Under the pieces are notes generated by a model. That model saw only the letters and a program-made list of their open reading frames with translations, did not search any database and was not told the DNA's origin. From contig CAJTIM010000014.1 of assembly GCA_910576325.1 (NCBI GenBank), positions 52,578-116,577 on the forward strand: a DNA stretch of 64,000 nucleotides, given 5' to 3'. Shown piece after piece: positions 1-9,056 of this stretch (positions are counted from its first letter, which is position 1; each line of letters begins with the position of its first letter). The stretch comes from Clostridia bacterium (GTDB taxonomy: Bacteria; Bacillota; Clostridia; Lachnospirales; Lachnospiraceae). A program made the position numbers and the translations under genes.

Positions 1-693
1 CATGGCAAAGGAAAACAGTTTAATTCCATGGGCGTTGATTCCTGACATATAAACGGCTGTCCGGTTGCTGCCGCTCAGCTTCAGCTTCCTTCCCAATGCG
101 GTTTTCTGCAGTATCAATTCAAAGACTGCCATAACAAAAAACATAATAAGTACAAGAACAGGGATACCTGCCGCAGAGCCTTTTCCGATATGGCGGTATG
201 CCGTCAGCGTATTATCGCAATAAATATTAAACCCGCCGCTATAGGTGTAGGCACAGCTGGAAGCAATCAGCATAGTCCCCAGTGTAATCAAAAACGAATC
301 GCTGTTATTTCCTTTGATAAGGCGTATCAGAACCCCATTAAAAATGCCGAATCCAAGACCGATTGCAAGGGATATCACAACGGCCAAGGCCGGACTACGC
401 GTGGAATTCAAAATCCCAACCGCAGCCACCGCGCATATGGATATAATGGAGCCAATAGATAAATCAAAGCCATCCGCCAAAATAACAATTGTAAAGCCTG
501 CTGCCAAAACACCGTTGATGCTCACCTGCCTTAAAACATTTGAAATATTGCTCCATGTAAAAAAATTTTCCGTAAATATCATCCCGAACAATATCAGGAA
601 GGCCAAAAGAACCCAGTTTAAATTCTCGATCACAAGCTGTCCCGCAGCTCTAAGCCTTTTCCCGGATAATCCTTGCATCACTTTTTTCTCCAT
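1..693 (-). CDS. Rbs-type sugar ABC transporter permease (partial, runs off the left edge)
   Basis: An open minus-strand frame of 231 codons begins at ATG 691-693 and is still open at base 1, so the C-terminus is missing. The translation has several hydrophobic segments and the signature loop ADGFDLSIGS (about residues 78-87), which matches RbsC/BPD_transp_2 permeases that form the membrane channel of ribose/galactose-type importers. A strong GGGGGAGG site lies just upstream. It follows the ATPase gene by 20 bases and is the last visible gene of sugar operon 1. The substrate cannot be told from sequence. Confidence 0.9.
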   Translation of the reverse strand, partial: MEKKVMQGLSGKRLRAAGQLVIENLNWVLLAFLILFGMIFTENFFTWSNISNVLRQVSINGVLAAGFTIVILADGFDLSIGSIISICAVAAVGILNSTRSPALAVVISLAIGLGFGIFNGVLIRLIKGNNSDSFLITLGTMLIASSCAYTYSGGFNIYCDNTLTAYRHIGKGSAAGIPVLVLIMFFVMAVFELILQKTALGRKLKLSGSNRTAVYMSGINAHGIKLFSFAM

Positions 694-713
694 AAGATTC
701 TTTCCCTCCCCCT

Positions 714-2201
714 TTATATTGCATACCCCATCACGGATTGGGCATTCATATTCTCACCTGTCAATTCCGCTGCCAGCTTTCCTTTGTTGATAACAAGAAC
801 CCGATCACACATTTCCAGAACCTCCGGCAGCTCCGAAGAAATCAGAATCACACTTTTTCCTTCTTGGACGAGCTCATTGATGAGTACATAAATCTCATAT
901 TTCGCTCCAACATCAATTCCTCTTGTAGGCTCATCAAAAATAAATATTTTTGCATCCGTATTCAGCCATTTTGCAACCACGATTTTCTGCTGGTTTCCTC
1001 CGCTCAAATTCATTGCATACTGTTCCCGGGAGGGTGTCTTTATCAGAATTTTATCAATCATTTCATCTGCGATTGCTTCATCCTTCTTTTCGTTTACCAT
1101 ACCTACGGACAGAATACGGCTCATATTTGCCATGCTGATATTCCATTTAACCGGCGCCTTTAACACCAGTCCCTCCTGTTTCCTGTCCTCGCTTAAATAG
1201 GCAATTCCGGATCTCAATGCATCCTTGGGACTGCGAATCCGCGCCCGTTTTCCCTCTACGTAGATTTCCCCCATATCCGTATAATCCATTCCGATTACTG
1301 CCCTTGCAATTTCCGTTCTTCCTGCCCCCACCAGACCGGCAAAGCCCAACACCTCTCCTTCCCGAAGAGAAAAAGAAATATCGGAAATCACCCCATGTCT
1401 TGAAAGTCCTTCTACCCTTAATATCTCTTTATCCCCCGGCTTTGAACTCCTTGCAGGAAATTTATCCGAGATCTCCCTGCCTATCATTTTGGAAATCATA
1501 TCATCCTTTGTAAAATCTGAAACGGCTCCGGTATCTATGATTTTTCCGTCCCGCAGGATTGTGACCCATTCACACAGTTCCGCTATTTCCTCCAGCTTAT
1601 GAGAGATATAAATGACGGAAATTCCCTGTTCCTTTAAGCTCCGAATCACCTCGAACAGCTTCTCACATTCCCGGTTTGTCAATGTGGCGGAGGGCTCGTC
1701 CATTAAAATAAGCTTTGTATTGGAATAAGAAATTGCCTTTGCTATCTCAACCATCTGTTTCTGCGCCACACTTAATTTTTCTACAGCGGTCCGCGTATCA
1801 ATCGGATACCCTATCCGCTCCATAAGGGCGCCTGCTCTTTGATATACCTGCTTCCAATCAATCAGTTTTTTCCCCTCACGCCGCAGGCGCCCCATAAAAA
1901 TATTCTCCGCAACGGATAAGTGAGGCACCAGGTTTAATTCCTGAAATATAATGCTGATACCGAATCTTCTTGCATCATCCGGGCAGCGGATTTCCGCTTC
2001 CTTTCCATCTATATAAATGCTTCCCGCATCCTTTTTGTAATTTCCGTTCAGTATTTTCATTAACGTGGATTTTCCCGCTCCGTTTTCTCCCACTAAGGCA
2101 TGGATTTCTCCTTTCCTTATCCTGAGTGATACCTGATCCAATGCCCTTACTCCCGGAAAAATTTTTGACACATCCCTTACCTCTAATATAAAGTCTCCCA
2201 T
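714..2201 (-). CDS. Sugar ABC transporter ATP-binding protein (RbsA/MglA type)
   Basis: A 495-residue protein with two tandem ABC domains, the usual size and layout for the ATPase of Rbs/Mgl/Xyl-type importers. The first domain has Walker A GENGAGKS near residue 37 and a Walker B ending LILMDEP. The second domain has the degenerate loop GLVGAGRTE, which is normal in this family, a clear LSGGNQQK signature and FIFDEPTRGID. It energises import with the neighbouring permease and binding protein. GGAGG precedes the start. The gene is intact although the binding-protein gene just upstream is frameshifted. Confidence 0.95.
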   Translation of the reverse strand: MGDFILEVRDVSKIFPGVRALDQVSLRIRKGEIHALVGENGAGKSTLMKILNGNYKKDAGSIYIDGKEAEIRCPDDARRFGISIIFQELNLVPHLSVAENIFMGRLRREGKKLIDWKQVYQRAGALMERIGYPIDTRTAVEKLSVAQKQMVEIAKAISYSNTKLILMDEPSATLTNRECEKLFEVIRSLKEQGISVIYISHKLEEIAELCEWVTILRDGKIIDTGAVSDFTKDDMISKMIGREISDKFPARSSKPGDKEILRVEGLSRHGVISDISFSLREGEVLGFAGLVGAGRTEIARAVIGMDYTDMGEIYVEGKRARIRSPKDALRSGIAYLSEDRKQEGLVLKAPVKWNISMANMSRILSVGMVNEKKDEAIADEMIDKILIKTPSREQYAMNLSGGNQQKIVVAKWLNTDAKIFIFDEPTRGIDVGAKYEIYVLINELVQEGKSVILISSELPEVLEMCDRVLVINKGKLAAELTGENMNAQSVMGYAI

Positions 2202-2269
2202 ATACGCCTCCGTACCTTTAGAAGAAGGAGAGGATGAACCTTCATCCCCTCCCCTGTCTCCCCTGCATT

Positions 2270-3278
2270 TTAATAATCTGCCAAATCGAAAGAAGCATTT
2301 TCCTTTGTTATATAAGTGGGCTCCACAGGATAAATCTGCTCCTGACTTTCGCCAGACAGCAACTGATTCATCATTTCAACGGCCGGCGCCGAAAACCCCT
2401 TTGGAGGACACCCGATGCAGGCATACATCTCTCCGTCCATAACCATCTGAACCGTCTGCGAGGATGCGTCTATGGTTACAACTTTGATATCCTTTCCCGA
2501 GTTTTGTACCGCTTCCAGCACTCCCCAGGCCATTTCCTCGCCCATGCAGTAGAAGGCGCCAATATCCGGATTCCCCGTAATCAATATCCTCAGCCGCATT
2601 CATGGCAACCGCCCGATCCCAGTCGCAGTTTATCTCATTTACAACCTCAATATCGCTGTAATTTTCTTCTATCCGTGTGCGGAAGCCCGCGGAACGCTGG
2701 GTTGTATTGTCCGCTCCTGCAAGCCCTGCAATGATACCGACCTTTCCCTTTTTGCCAAGAGCCTCCGCTACCGCATCCGCACAGTTTGCACCGGCCGTCT
2801 TATGGTCGTAATCTGCAAAGAAACAGTTTTCATAGGAGCTTAAAGCCTCCTTCATATCTGTCATCGTAAATACATAAATTCCTGCTTCCGCCGCCTTTTT
2901 CAAAATCGGAGCAATCGCCTGACTGTCTACGGTCTGGATGTAAAGTCCTGTCACCTCCTGGCTGATACAGCTTTGTACCAAATCCGTCTGCTTCTGAATA
3001 TCGTTTTCGGAGTTCATGACAATATGTTCATAACCATATTTTGCACAGGCTTCTTCCCCGCCTTCCGCAAGCTTCATTGCCCAGTCGTTATTTGTTACCA
3101 TTATGGTTGCAAACTTCACATCTCCGGCCGAAGCTCCGGTTTCATCCTCTGTCTCTGTGTTTTCCCGGGGCTCCTGGACCTCCGGTGTCTGAGGCGCTTC
3201 TGCCGCTTCTTTAGAACCGCATGCGGTTAACTGAACCGTTAATGCCAGGATACACATCAATGCCGCTATCTTTTTCAT
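2270..3278 (-). pseudogene. Sugar ABC transporter substrate-binding lipoprotein, frameshifted
   Basis: The frame from 3278 encodes a lipoprotein signal (LTVQLTACGS) and a periplasmic-binding-protein type 1 domain that reads normally to AMNAAEDI at about base 2590. From there the family continues in another frame (LITGNPDIGAFYCMGEEMA to the stop at 2270). Removing one base near 2590 would restore the usual spacing between the helix and the NPDI motif. The simplest reading is a single-base insertion, by mutation or sequencing error. An AAGGAGG site precedes the start. If the lesion is real, operon 1 lacks a working receptor. The original role would be capturing a sugar-like ligand for the downstream importer. 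Confidence 0.88.
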
Positions 3279-3363
3279 TCTTAATTTCCTCCTTAAAATT
3301 GTTATAAAGTGGGTACAGTTTCAAATAGCTAATTTCACCTCCATTGTTATGAAAACTGCAAGT

Positions 3364-4767
3364 TTATGATTTTCTTAAATACAGAGCCTTGCCTCTGGCC
3401 AGCAGGTAAGGTCTCAAATATCCACATAGGCCGGAAAGCGGAAGAACCTCTTCCGAAATCGGAATTCCCAGTATCTCTGTCATATAATTTCTTCTTTTTT
3501 GTATACGCTCCCAAAGCCCGGGGTATTGTTCCCGTATCTGTGTCCTCAGTTCCTGATCTGCCAGCAGAATTCCATCCTCTCCGTTGATTCCAGGGTATCC
3601 CGGAACCGAGAAAATAATATCCATCTGAAGCATCATCCCGCTTTTTAACACGGCTGCGGAATTTGGATAAAAGGGTGAGGAAATCCATTCCTCCGTTGCT
3701 GTCAAATGTCCCGGATTTAAGTACCATCCGTAGATCTGCTTTGGAGCGCTCTTTTCGATTGCCTGATAAATTTCCCCTCCTAAAGCTCCTATGCGTACCG
3801 CGGAATACCATGCCGCAACCGCTGAAAAGTATGGCTTTGCCACTCTCTCCAGATATTGTTCCTGCGCTGCGGGCAATTCATTTTTACCGCCTGCCACAAC
3901 TCCTGCCCGGCAGGTCAGGCCGCCTCGAAGCCCCATTGTGGCGGAAAACGCCTCTCCTCTTTCCACGCGTTTATTCCTTGGTGCAATCACCCCGTTCGTA
4001 AACCGTTTTCCCGAAGCACAGATGGTCTGTACCGAAAGCGGCTGTCCGTCCGCATTTAAATAACGGGCCAATTCCATTTCTGTCTTTCCCGGCTCCAAAT
4101 GATCCAGTACTCTTTTTATGCAGGCTGCCGCCTGAGATGCGCCGTACTCGTAAAAAGCCGCTTCATTTGCGTTGACACATATACGAACTCCGTTATCCGG
4201 ATGAATAAATAAGGCGGTTTTATTCCGCAGTTTCCCGGCTTCGCCAATGACCCTTTTTAAAGCATCAACCAGAAATCCGGGAATATCAAACAGTTTTTCG
4301 TTATCCTCCAAAGAGGAGTTAAACATTTTCCACCCTGCCGTTCCCCCCTTCATTCCTTCAGAAATACCTGCTTTTTGAATGAGCTGTTCCAGAGTGCTTT
4401 CCGTGTCCATTGGCTGATTGGGCAGCGAAAAATGAGGCACATGAATGGCTTCTGCCGAAATTCTTGCATACTGCGCCATTTTCAGATTTTCATTTCCCAG
4501 TAAAAAATAAGCCTGTCCATTTCCATGCAGAACCAGCACCGCCTCTTCAAAGCGAGGCTCAAAGCCTGTTAAATACCCAAAATTTCCTCCATGCTCCCTG
4601 TCGGCATAGATAAACAGGAAATCCAGATTATCTCCGCGCATTGCTCTTAATACCTTATCCAGACGTTCTTTCATAGTCCGTTCATTTAAGTCCGCCGGAT
4701 ACTCTGCTGCTTCTGTCTCCGGTTCCGGAATTTCTCCATAGAATACCTGACTCGCCTCTAACCGCAT
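3364..4767 (-). CDS. M24-family (creatinase/aminopeptidase-fold) protein lacking canonical metal ligands
   Basis: A 467-residue protein with an N-terminal creatinase-like domain (FGYLTGFEPRFEEAVLVL) and a C-terminal pita-bread domain (GHLTA, DGILLAD). In metal-dependent M24 peptidases the first two ligands are Asp in segments like DxG and YxxDxxRT. The matching stretch here (GEAFSATMGLRGG) has neither, so a dinuclear metal peptidase is unlikely; a metal-free hydrolase of creatinase type or a binding role is possible. The start at 4767 has GGAGAAAG upstream; an internal ATG at 4674 has no ribosome site. It overlaps the end of the ROK gene by 86 bases and lies upstream of the binding-protein gene, so it belongs to the import operon. 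The substrate is unknown. Confidence 0.75.
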   Translation of the reverse strand: MRLEASQVFYGEIPEPETEAAEYPADLNERTMKERLDKVLRAMRGDNLDFLFIYADREHGGNFGYLTGFEPRFEEAVLVLHGNGQAYFLLGNENLKMAQYARISAEAIHVPHFSLPNQPMDTESTLEQLIQKAGISEGMKGGTAGWKMFNSSLEDNEKLFDIPGFLVDALKRVIGEAGKLRNKTALFIHPDNGVRICVNANEAAFYEYGASQAAACIKRVLDHLEPGKTEMELARYLNADGQPLSVQTICASGKRFTNGVIAPRNKRVERGEAFSATMGLRGGLTCRAGVVAGGKNELPAAQEQYLERVAKPYFSAVAAWYSAVRIGALGGEIYQAIEKSAPKQIYGWYLNPGHLTATEEWISSPFYPNSAAVLKSGMMLQMDIIFSVPGYPGINGEDGILLADQELRTQIREQYPGLWERIQKRRNYMTEILGIPISEEVLPLSGLCGYLRPYLLARGKALYLRKS

Positions 4768-5731
4768 TTTCTTTCTCCATTCTTTCTTTTTCCTGCGTTA
4801 TTATCATCTTTGCCGCTCCGTATATTCCCGCGTCGTTTCCCAATTGTGCGGGGATAATCGGTGTTTTGCGCTTTGTTAAGGATAAATTATTTTCATAATG
4901 TCTCTGAATCATATCTGTCAAAAAGCTTCCTGCCTGTGAAACACCGCCGCCTATTACAAATACCTGCGGATCTAAGATGCATCCCGCCTCGGCCAGACAT
5001 TTTCCCAAAAAGCTCATGCAATAATCCAGCGACAAATATGCCAGCGCATCACCCGTCTTAGCCGCATGGACTATCATCTTTGCATCCAGCCGCGGTTTGT
5101 CTCGCAATACGGAAGGCGCGGAGGTAAATCTCAAAATCCGCTCTGTCATGCGGACGATGCCGGTTGCGGATGCTATCTGATCCAGGCATCCCCGCTTGCC
5201 GCAATTGCAGAGCTCTTTCTCGTCCGGCTTGACGACTACATGCCCCAGCTCTCCGGCCAGCCCCCTGCTTCCATATACAATCTGACGCTCCTGTACAACG
5301 CCTCCACCCACCCCGGTTCCAAGGGTTACTATCAGTATACTATCAAATCCCCTTCCGGATCCCTGCCACATTTCTCCAAGTGCGGCCACATTGGCATCAT
5401 TCCCTACTGCAATCGGCATTTTGCCCAGCATTGCTTCTAAGATCTCCTGCGGATTGATATTTTGAAAATTCAGATTCACACAGTTCTCCACATAGCCGTC
5501 TTTTAAAACCGGCCCCGGTATTCCAATGCCTGCTCCTATAACAAAGCCTTTCTTTTTTGTAAATTCTTTTTGTATTCTTCCGATTTCTTCCGCAATATCC
5601 TTTAGGATCCGCAGCTCACCCCTGCTTTTGCCCGTTGGTTTTGATATTTTTTTCAGGAGCTTTCCCTCTTCTGTTATAAGACCATATTTGATACTTGTAC
5701 CGCCCAGATCAACTCCAATTGCCGCCCTCAC
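4682..5731 (-). CDS. ROK-family sugar kinase (glucokinase-like)
   Basis: The N-terminal phosphate loop GVDLGGTSIKYG, the sugar-binding region (GNDANVAALGE, GTGVGGG, ELGH) and the zinc motif CNCGKRGCLD are all present, as in ROK hexokinases that phosphorylate glucose, fructose, N-acetylmannosamine and similar sugars. No N-terminal winged helix is seen, so this is a kinase rather than an Xyl/NagC repressor. I place the start at the GTG at 5731 because GAGGA at 5741-5745 then has 9-base spacing; the ATG at 5740 lies directly on that site. The last 30 or so residues (from about ENAVRGE) go beyond the usual family end and overlap the next gene by 86 bases. It is the first gene of operon 1. Confidence 0.85.
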   Translation of the reverse strand: MRAAIGVDLGGTSIKYGLITEEGKLLKKISKPTGKSRGELRILKDIAEEIGRIQKEFTKKKGFVIGAGIGIPGPVLKDGYVENCVNLNFQNINPQEILEAMLGKMPIAVGNDANVAALGEMWQGSGRGFDSILIVTLGTGVGGGVVQERQIVYGSRGLAGELGHVVVKPDEKELCNCGKRGCLDQIASATGIVRMTERILRFTSAPSVLRDKPRLDAKMIVHAAKTGDALAYLSLDYCMSFLGKCLAEAGCILDPQVFVIGGGVSQAGSFLTDMIQRHYENNLSLTKRKTPIIPAQLGNDAGIYGAAKMIITQEKERMEKENAVRGESGILWRNSGTGDRSSRVSGGLK

Positions 5732-5782
5732 ATTTACCATTCCTCATTTTATTGTTCTATTAATTTCTCCTCTGATGTTATT

Positions 5783-5810
5783 ATTATATCATAGGAAAAT
5801 GGAATGTCAA
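5783..5810 (-). promoter_or_regulatory. Sigma-A type promoter for the ROK/M24/ABC operon
   Basis: On the minus strand a perfect TTGACA (5810-5805) and a perfect TATAAT (5788-5783) are separated by 16 bases, about 50 bases upstream of the first gene of operon 1. No clear operator palindrome is seen beside it. Confidence 0.8.
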
Positions 5811-5924
5811 TTATATATATTTACTAATTTTCGCGGGTGATTTTTTTGCACTTTGACAATAAACCGGATTTTTTCAGAATATTTAAGATTATATTCGCTT
5901 CTTTCTATTTTAAAGCATAAAATT

Positions 5925-5948
5925 CCCCGACAAATATCTCTGCCGGGG
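5925..5948 (-). terminator. Stem-loop terminator after tRNA-Gln
   Basis: CCCCGACA and TGCCGGGG pair over 8 positions with one mismatch around an 8-base loop. On the minus strand the stem is followed by AATTTTATG. It starts about 10 bases past the tRNA 3' end. Confidence 0.55.
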
Positions 5949-5957
5949 TTTTGAAAG

Positions 5958-6029
5958 CAGGGCTACAAGGATTCGAACCTTGAAATGACGGAGTCAGAGT
6001 CCGTTGCCTTACCGTTTGGCGATAGCCCT
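5958..6029 (-). tRNA. tRNA-Gln (anticodon CUG)
   Basis: The minus strand folds into a full cloverleaf. It has a 7-bp acceptor stem (AGGGCTA with TAGCCCT), a T arm CAAGG-TTCGAAT-CCTTG, and an anticodon loop CTCTGAC whose central triplet is CTG. This decodes CAG (glutamine). CCA is not encoded. It stands alone between the cation exporter and sugar operon 1. Confidence 0.93.
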
Positions 6030-6048
6030 TTGTTTTTCAGCGAATATT

Positions 6049-6077
6049 ACTATAACATAACTTTTTCTAAAAAGCAA
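6049..6077 (-). promoter_or_regulatory. Promoter of tRNA-Gln
   Basis: Minus-strand TTGCTT (6077-6072) and TATAGT (6054-6049) are spaced by 17 bases and lie about 20 bases upstream of the tRNA 5' end. Confidence 0.65.
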
Positions 6078-6178
6078 GTACTTTTTGATAAATTTTCGCA
6101 ATTTTTTCGCCTTTTTAGAAATAGCACTTTTCTCATCTCTAACTGCCCCTCACTCCGCAGCTAACCGTAATGTGCTTT

Positions 6179-7357
6179 TCAGCCTTGGGCCACATACCCT
6201 TTCTCCATCGTCATCACACACTGATATCTGGTATCGAGAAGGCTCACCCGTTCCGAGATATCCTCCTTTAGCTGCTTAAGCTCCGCCCCCTGATAAGCGA
6301 AGGGAACTACCACATCAAAAATCAGATTGATCTGCTGCTCACCGTCCACCAGCCGAAAATCATGCAGGGTCAGCCGGTCGTCAATCTCTTTTAATACATC
6401 CGTTACTTTCATGCGCACATTCGTCACCCGGTCGTCCCTTACCTCAACCGGGTCCATATGAATCACCAGGAAAATCCCCAGCTTTTTTGCCGCCTCCCGC
6501 TCGATTTTATCAATAATCTCATGAGAAATCTCTATACTTACATCATTGGGCACCTCCGCATGAATAGAAGCCAGACTTCTAGTAGGCCCATAATTGTGAA
6601 CAATCAAATCATGGCTGCCCAGAATCCCCTCATAGCTCTCCACAAAATCCGTAATCTGCCGGTAAAGCTCCGGGTCCACAGCCTTACCTATCAATGGCTC
6701 CAATGTATCCCTGGCAATTCCCACACCGGCCCACATAACCACAAGGGCCACCGCCACGCCCACAAAGCCGTCAATATTGATTCCCGTAAAACGGCAGAAC
6801 AAAAGCGACAGCACCGTAGCGGAGGTCGTTACCACATCTCCCATAGCGTCCGTGGCCGTAGCCATCATCACACTGGAATGAATCCGTTTTCCAAGCTTCC
6901 GGTTAAAATACGCCATCCAAAGCTTTACCCCGATGGAGGCCAGCAGGACCATGACGGAAATCGCACTGAAGGCCAGCTCTTCCGGCTCCCTTATCTTCCC
7001 GACGGCAGTTTTCAGAAAGCTTAGCCCCACCTCTATTACAAGAAATGAAACTATCAGCGCCGCAATGTATTCAATCCTTCCGTGACCAAAGGGGTGATCC
7101 TGATCCGCAGGCTTACTGGCCATCTTGACACCCACGAAGCCGATTACGGAGGAGGCCGCGTCCGAAAGGTTGTTGAACGCATCTGCCAGTACGGATACGC
7201 TGTGCAAAACCAATCCTACGGTAAATTTTCCCGCAAACAGCAGGATATTGCAGAAGATGCCTACCATGCTTGCCATAACACCGTAGCTGGTGCGCACTTT
7301 GGCATTTTCCGTATTTTCGTAATCTTTTACAAATTTATGTACTAAAAAATCAACCAT
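6179..7357 (-). CDS. Cation diffusion facilitator (CDF) family metal exporter
   Basis: A 392-residue membrane protein with about six transmembrane helices followed by a cytoplasmic CDF C-terminal domain (from about residue 210, ending with a ferredoxin-like fold). Helix 2 carries DAFNNLSDA, the linker HPFGHGR is typical, and helix 5 has TDAMGDVV. The N-x-x-x-D plus D-x-x-x-D pattern is that of Mn2+-type exporters such as MneP rather than the H-x-x-x-D of zinc exporters, so manganese export is an inference. It is divergent from pncB. AGAGGAAG precedes the start. Confidence 0.9.
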   Translation of the reverse strand: MVDFLVHKFVKDYENTENAKVRTSYGVMASMVGIFCNILLFAGKFTVGLVLHSVSVLADAFNNLSDAASSVIGFVGVKMASKPADQDHPFGHGRIEYIAALIVSFLVIEVGLSFLKTAVGKIREPEELAFSAISVMVLLASIGVKLWMAYFNRKLGKRIHSSVMMATATDAMGDVVTTSATVLSLLFCRFTGINIDGFVGVAVALVVMWAGVGIARDTLEPLIGKAVDPELYRQITDFVESYEGILGSHDLIVHNYGPTRSLASIHAEVPNDVSIEISHEIIDKIEREAAKKLGIFLVIHMDPVEVRDDRVTNVRMKVTDVLKEIDDRLTLHDFRLVDGEQQINLIFDVVVPFAYQGAELKQLKEDISERVSLLDTRYQCVMTMEKGYVAQG

Positions 7358-7422
7358 TGCTTTCTTCCTCTTTTCACATTCCCACTATTGTAATATATTT
7401 TCTTGAAAAATGGAAGAGTGAC

Positions 7423-7451
7423 TTGTTATTTTCCCATGAATGTGCTATTGT
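7423..7451 (+). promoter_or_regulatory. Probable pncB promoter
   Basis: TTGTTA (7423-7428), a 17-base spacer and TATTGT (7446-7451) with an extended TG two bases before the -10. Transcription would start near 7458, placing the NiaR-like site at about +23, suitable for repression. Confidence 0.5.
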
Positions 7452-7480
7452 TAAACTATTCACAGACATTGCCCGGCATG

Positions 7481-7491
7481 TGACAAGACAG
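7481..7491 (+). promoter_or_regulatory. Candidate NiaR operator upstream of pncB
   Basis: TGACAAGACAG occurs here between the probable pncB promoter and the start codon. The same 11 bases occur on the minus strand at 53489-53499 before the gene next to niaR. NiaR represses niacin and NAD genes in Firmicutes, so a shared site fits. I compare only these two copies and not a stored matrix. Confidence 0.6.
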
Positions 7492-7590
7492 CTTGCGTCC
7501 GCCTGGTTTGTTGCCTGCTGAAATCAAATTCACGCAATGAGTTGACAGGATATCAGGCTTGCTGCGCAGGAACAAGGAGTGGAAAATATT

Positions 7591-9045
7591 ATGAGTACAA
7601 TGAAACTGACGCTGCTTACGGATCTTTATGAGCTGACAATGATGCAGGGCTATTTTAAAAATCAGTCCAATGAAACGGTTGTGTTTGACGCTTTTTACCG
7701 GAAGAATCCCTCCGGTAACGGATTTGCAATTGCAGCCGGTCTGGAACAGGTAATTGATTATATTAAAAATCTCACCTTTGATGAAAAGGATATTGAATAT
7801 CTGAGAAGCCTTAAGCTTTTTGAAGAGGATTTTCTTGAATATCTGAGTAAATTCCGATTCTCGGGAGATATTTATGCGATTCCGGAGGGAACGGTTGTGT
7901 TTCCAAGAGAACCGCTTGTGAAGGTGATTGCGCCGATTATGGAGGCTCAGTTGGTGGAAACGGCTATTTTGACGATTGTCAATCATCAGAGTCTGATTGC
8001 TACCAAAACCGTGCGTGTGGTTCATGCGGCGAAAGGGGACGGCATTATGGAGTTCGGTCTTCGCCGGGCGCAGGGACCTGACGCCGGAATTTATGGGGCC
8101 AGGGCCGCGATGATCGGCGGATGTATCGGGACTTCGAATGTATTGGCCGGGCAGCTTTTTGATGTTCCGGTGAAAGGGACCCATGCACATAGCTGGATTA
8201 TGAGTTTTCCGGATGAGTATACGGCTTTTAAGAAGTATTCGGAGCTTTATCCGGATGCGTGTATTTTGCTTGCGGATACGTATGATACGTTAAAATCGGG
8301 GGTTCCCAATGCTATTCGGGTGTTTACGGAAATGCGTGAGGCGGGGATTCCTCTGACCTTTTATGGGATTCGGCTGGACAGCGGGGATTTGGCTTATATG
8401 TCGAAGAAGGCCCGGAAAATGCTGGATGAGGCCGGGTTCCCGGATGCGGTGATTTCAGCTTCCAGTGATCTGGATGAGTATTTGATTACAAGTCTTAAAG
8501 GGCAGAATGCGGCTATTACTTCCTGGGGCGTTGGTACGAATATGATTACTTCGGCCGATTGTCCGGCTTTCGGCGGAGTGTATAAGCTGGCGGCAGTGAT
8601 GGATGAGGAAGGGGAGTTTATTCCTAAGATTAAGCTTTCGGAAAATTCGGAGAAGATTACAAATCCGGGGAATAAGACTGTTTTTCGGATTTATGATAAG
8701 GAGACGGGGAAGATTCGGGCGGATTTGATTTCTCTTGCGGATGAGACGTTTGATATTTCGCAGGATCTTTTGATTTTTGATTCGGTGGAGACCTGGAAGA
8801 AGACGAAGCTTAAGGGGGGCACTTATAATATGCGGGAGCTTTTGGTTCCGGTGTTCTTGAAGGGTGAGTGTGTTTATAGTTCGCCGAGTGTGATGGAGAT
8901 TCGGGATTATTGTGCGAGGGAGCAGGATACGCTTTGGGATGAGACGCGGAGATTGACGAATCCGCATGAGGTTTATGTGGATCTTTCGGATAAGTTGTTT
9001 CGGATTAAGGCGGGGTTGTTGGCTCAGATGAATCAGGAAGGGTAG
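7591..9045 (+). CDS. pncB: Nicotinate phosphoribosyltransferase
   Basis: Makes nicotinate mononucleotide from nicotinate and PRPP, the entry step of the Preiss-Handler NAD salvage route. The 484-residue protein starts TLLTDLYELTMMQGYF, typical of the family. It has the conserved histidine segment GTHAHSWIMSF (the phosphorylated His region) near residue 195 and the phosphate-binding part RLDSGDLAYMSKKAR near residue 255. I chose ATG 7591; a GTG at 7579 is in frame but overlaps the AAGGAG at 7574-7579 that serves 7591. The gene stands alone on plus with a NiaR-like site upstream. Its distal half uses noticeably G/T-rich codons on this strand compared with neighbours. Confidence 0.96.
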   Translation: MSTMKLTLLTDLYELTMMQGYFKNQSNETVVFDAFYRKNPSGNGFAIAAGLEQVIDYIKNLTFDEKDIEYLRSLKLFEEDFLEYLSKFRFSGDIYAIPEGTVVFPREPLVKVIAPIMEAQLVETAILTIVNHQSLIATKTVRVVHAAKGDGIMEFGLRRAQGPDAGIYGARAAMIGGCIGTSNVLAGQLFDVPVKGTHAHSWIMSFPDEYTAFKKYSELYPDACILLADTYDTLKSGVPNAIRVFTEMREAGIPLTFYGIRLDSGDLAYMSKKARKMLDEAGFPDAVISASSDLDEYLITSLKGQNAAITSWGVGTNMITSADCPAFGGVYKLAAVMDEEGEFIPKIKLSENSEKITNPGNKTVFRIYDKETGKIRADLISLADETFDISQDLLIFDSVETWKKTKLKGGTYNMRELLVPVFLKGECVYSSPSVMEIRDYCAREQDTLWDETRRLTNPHEVYVDLSDKLFRIKAGLLAQMNQEG

Positions 9046-9056
9046 TGGGGACGGAC

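Noticed and set aside
4600..4674. ATG at 4674 as start of the M24-like gene
   Set aside because: It would remove the overlap with the ROK gene, but it has no ribosome site, while 4767 does.
7456..8190. Long antisense frame (244 codons) over pncB
   Set aside because: It lies opposite a well-supported pncB, has low-complexity His/Asn/Arg composition and no ribosome site.
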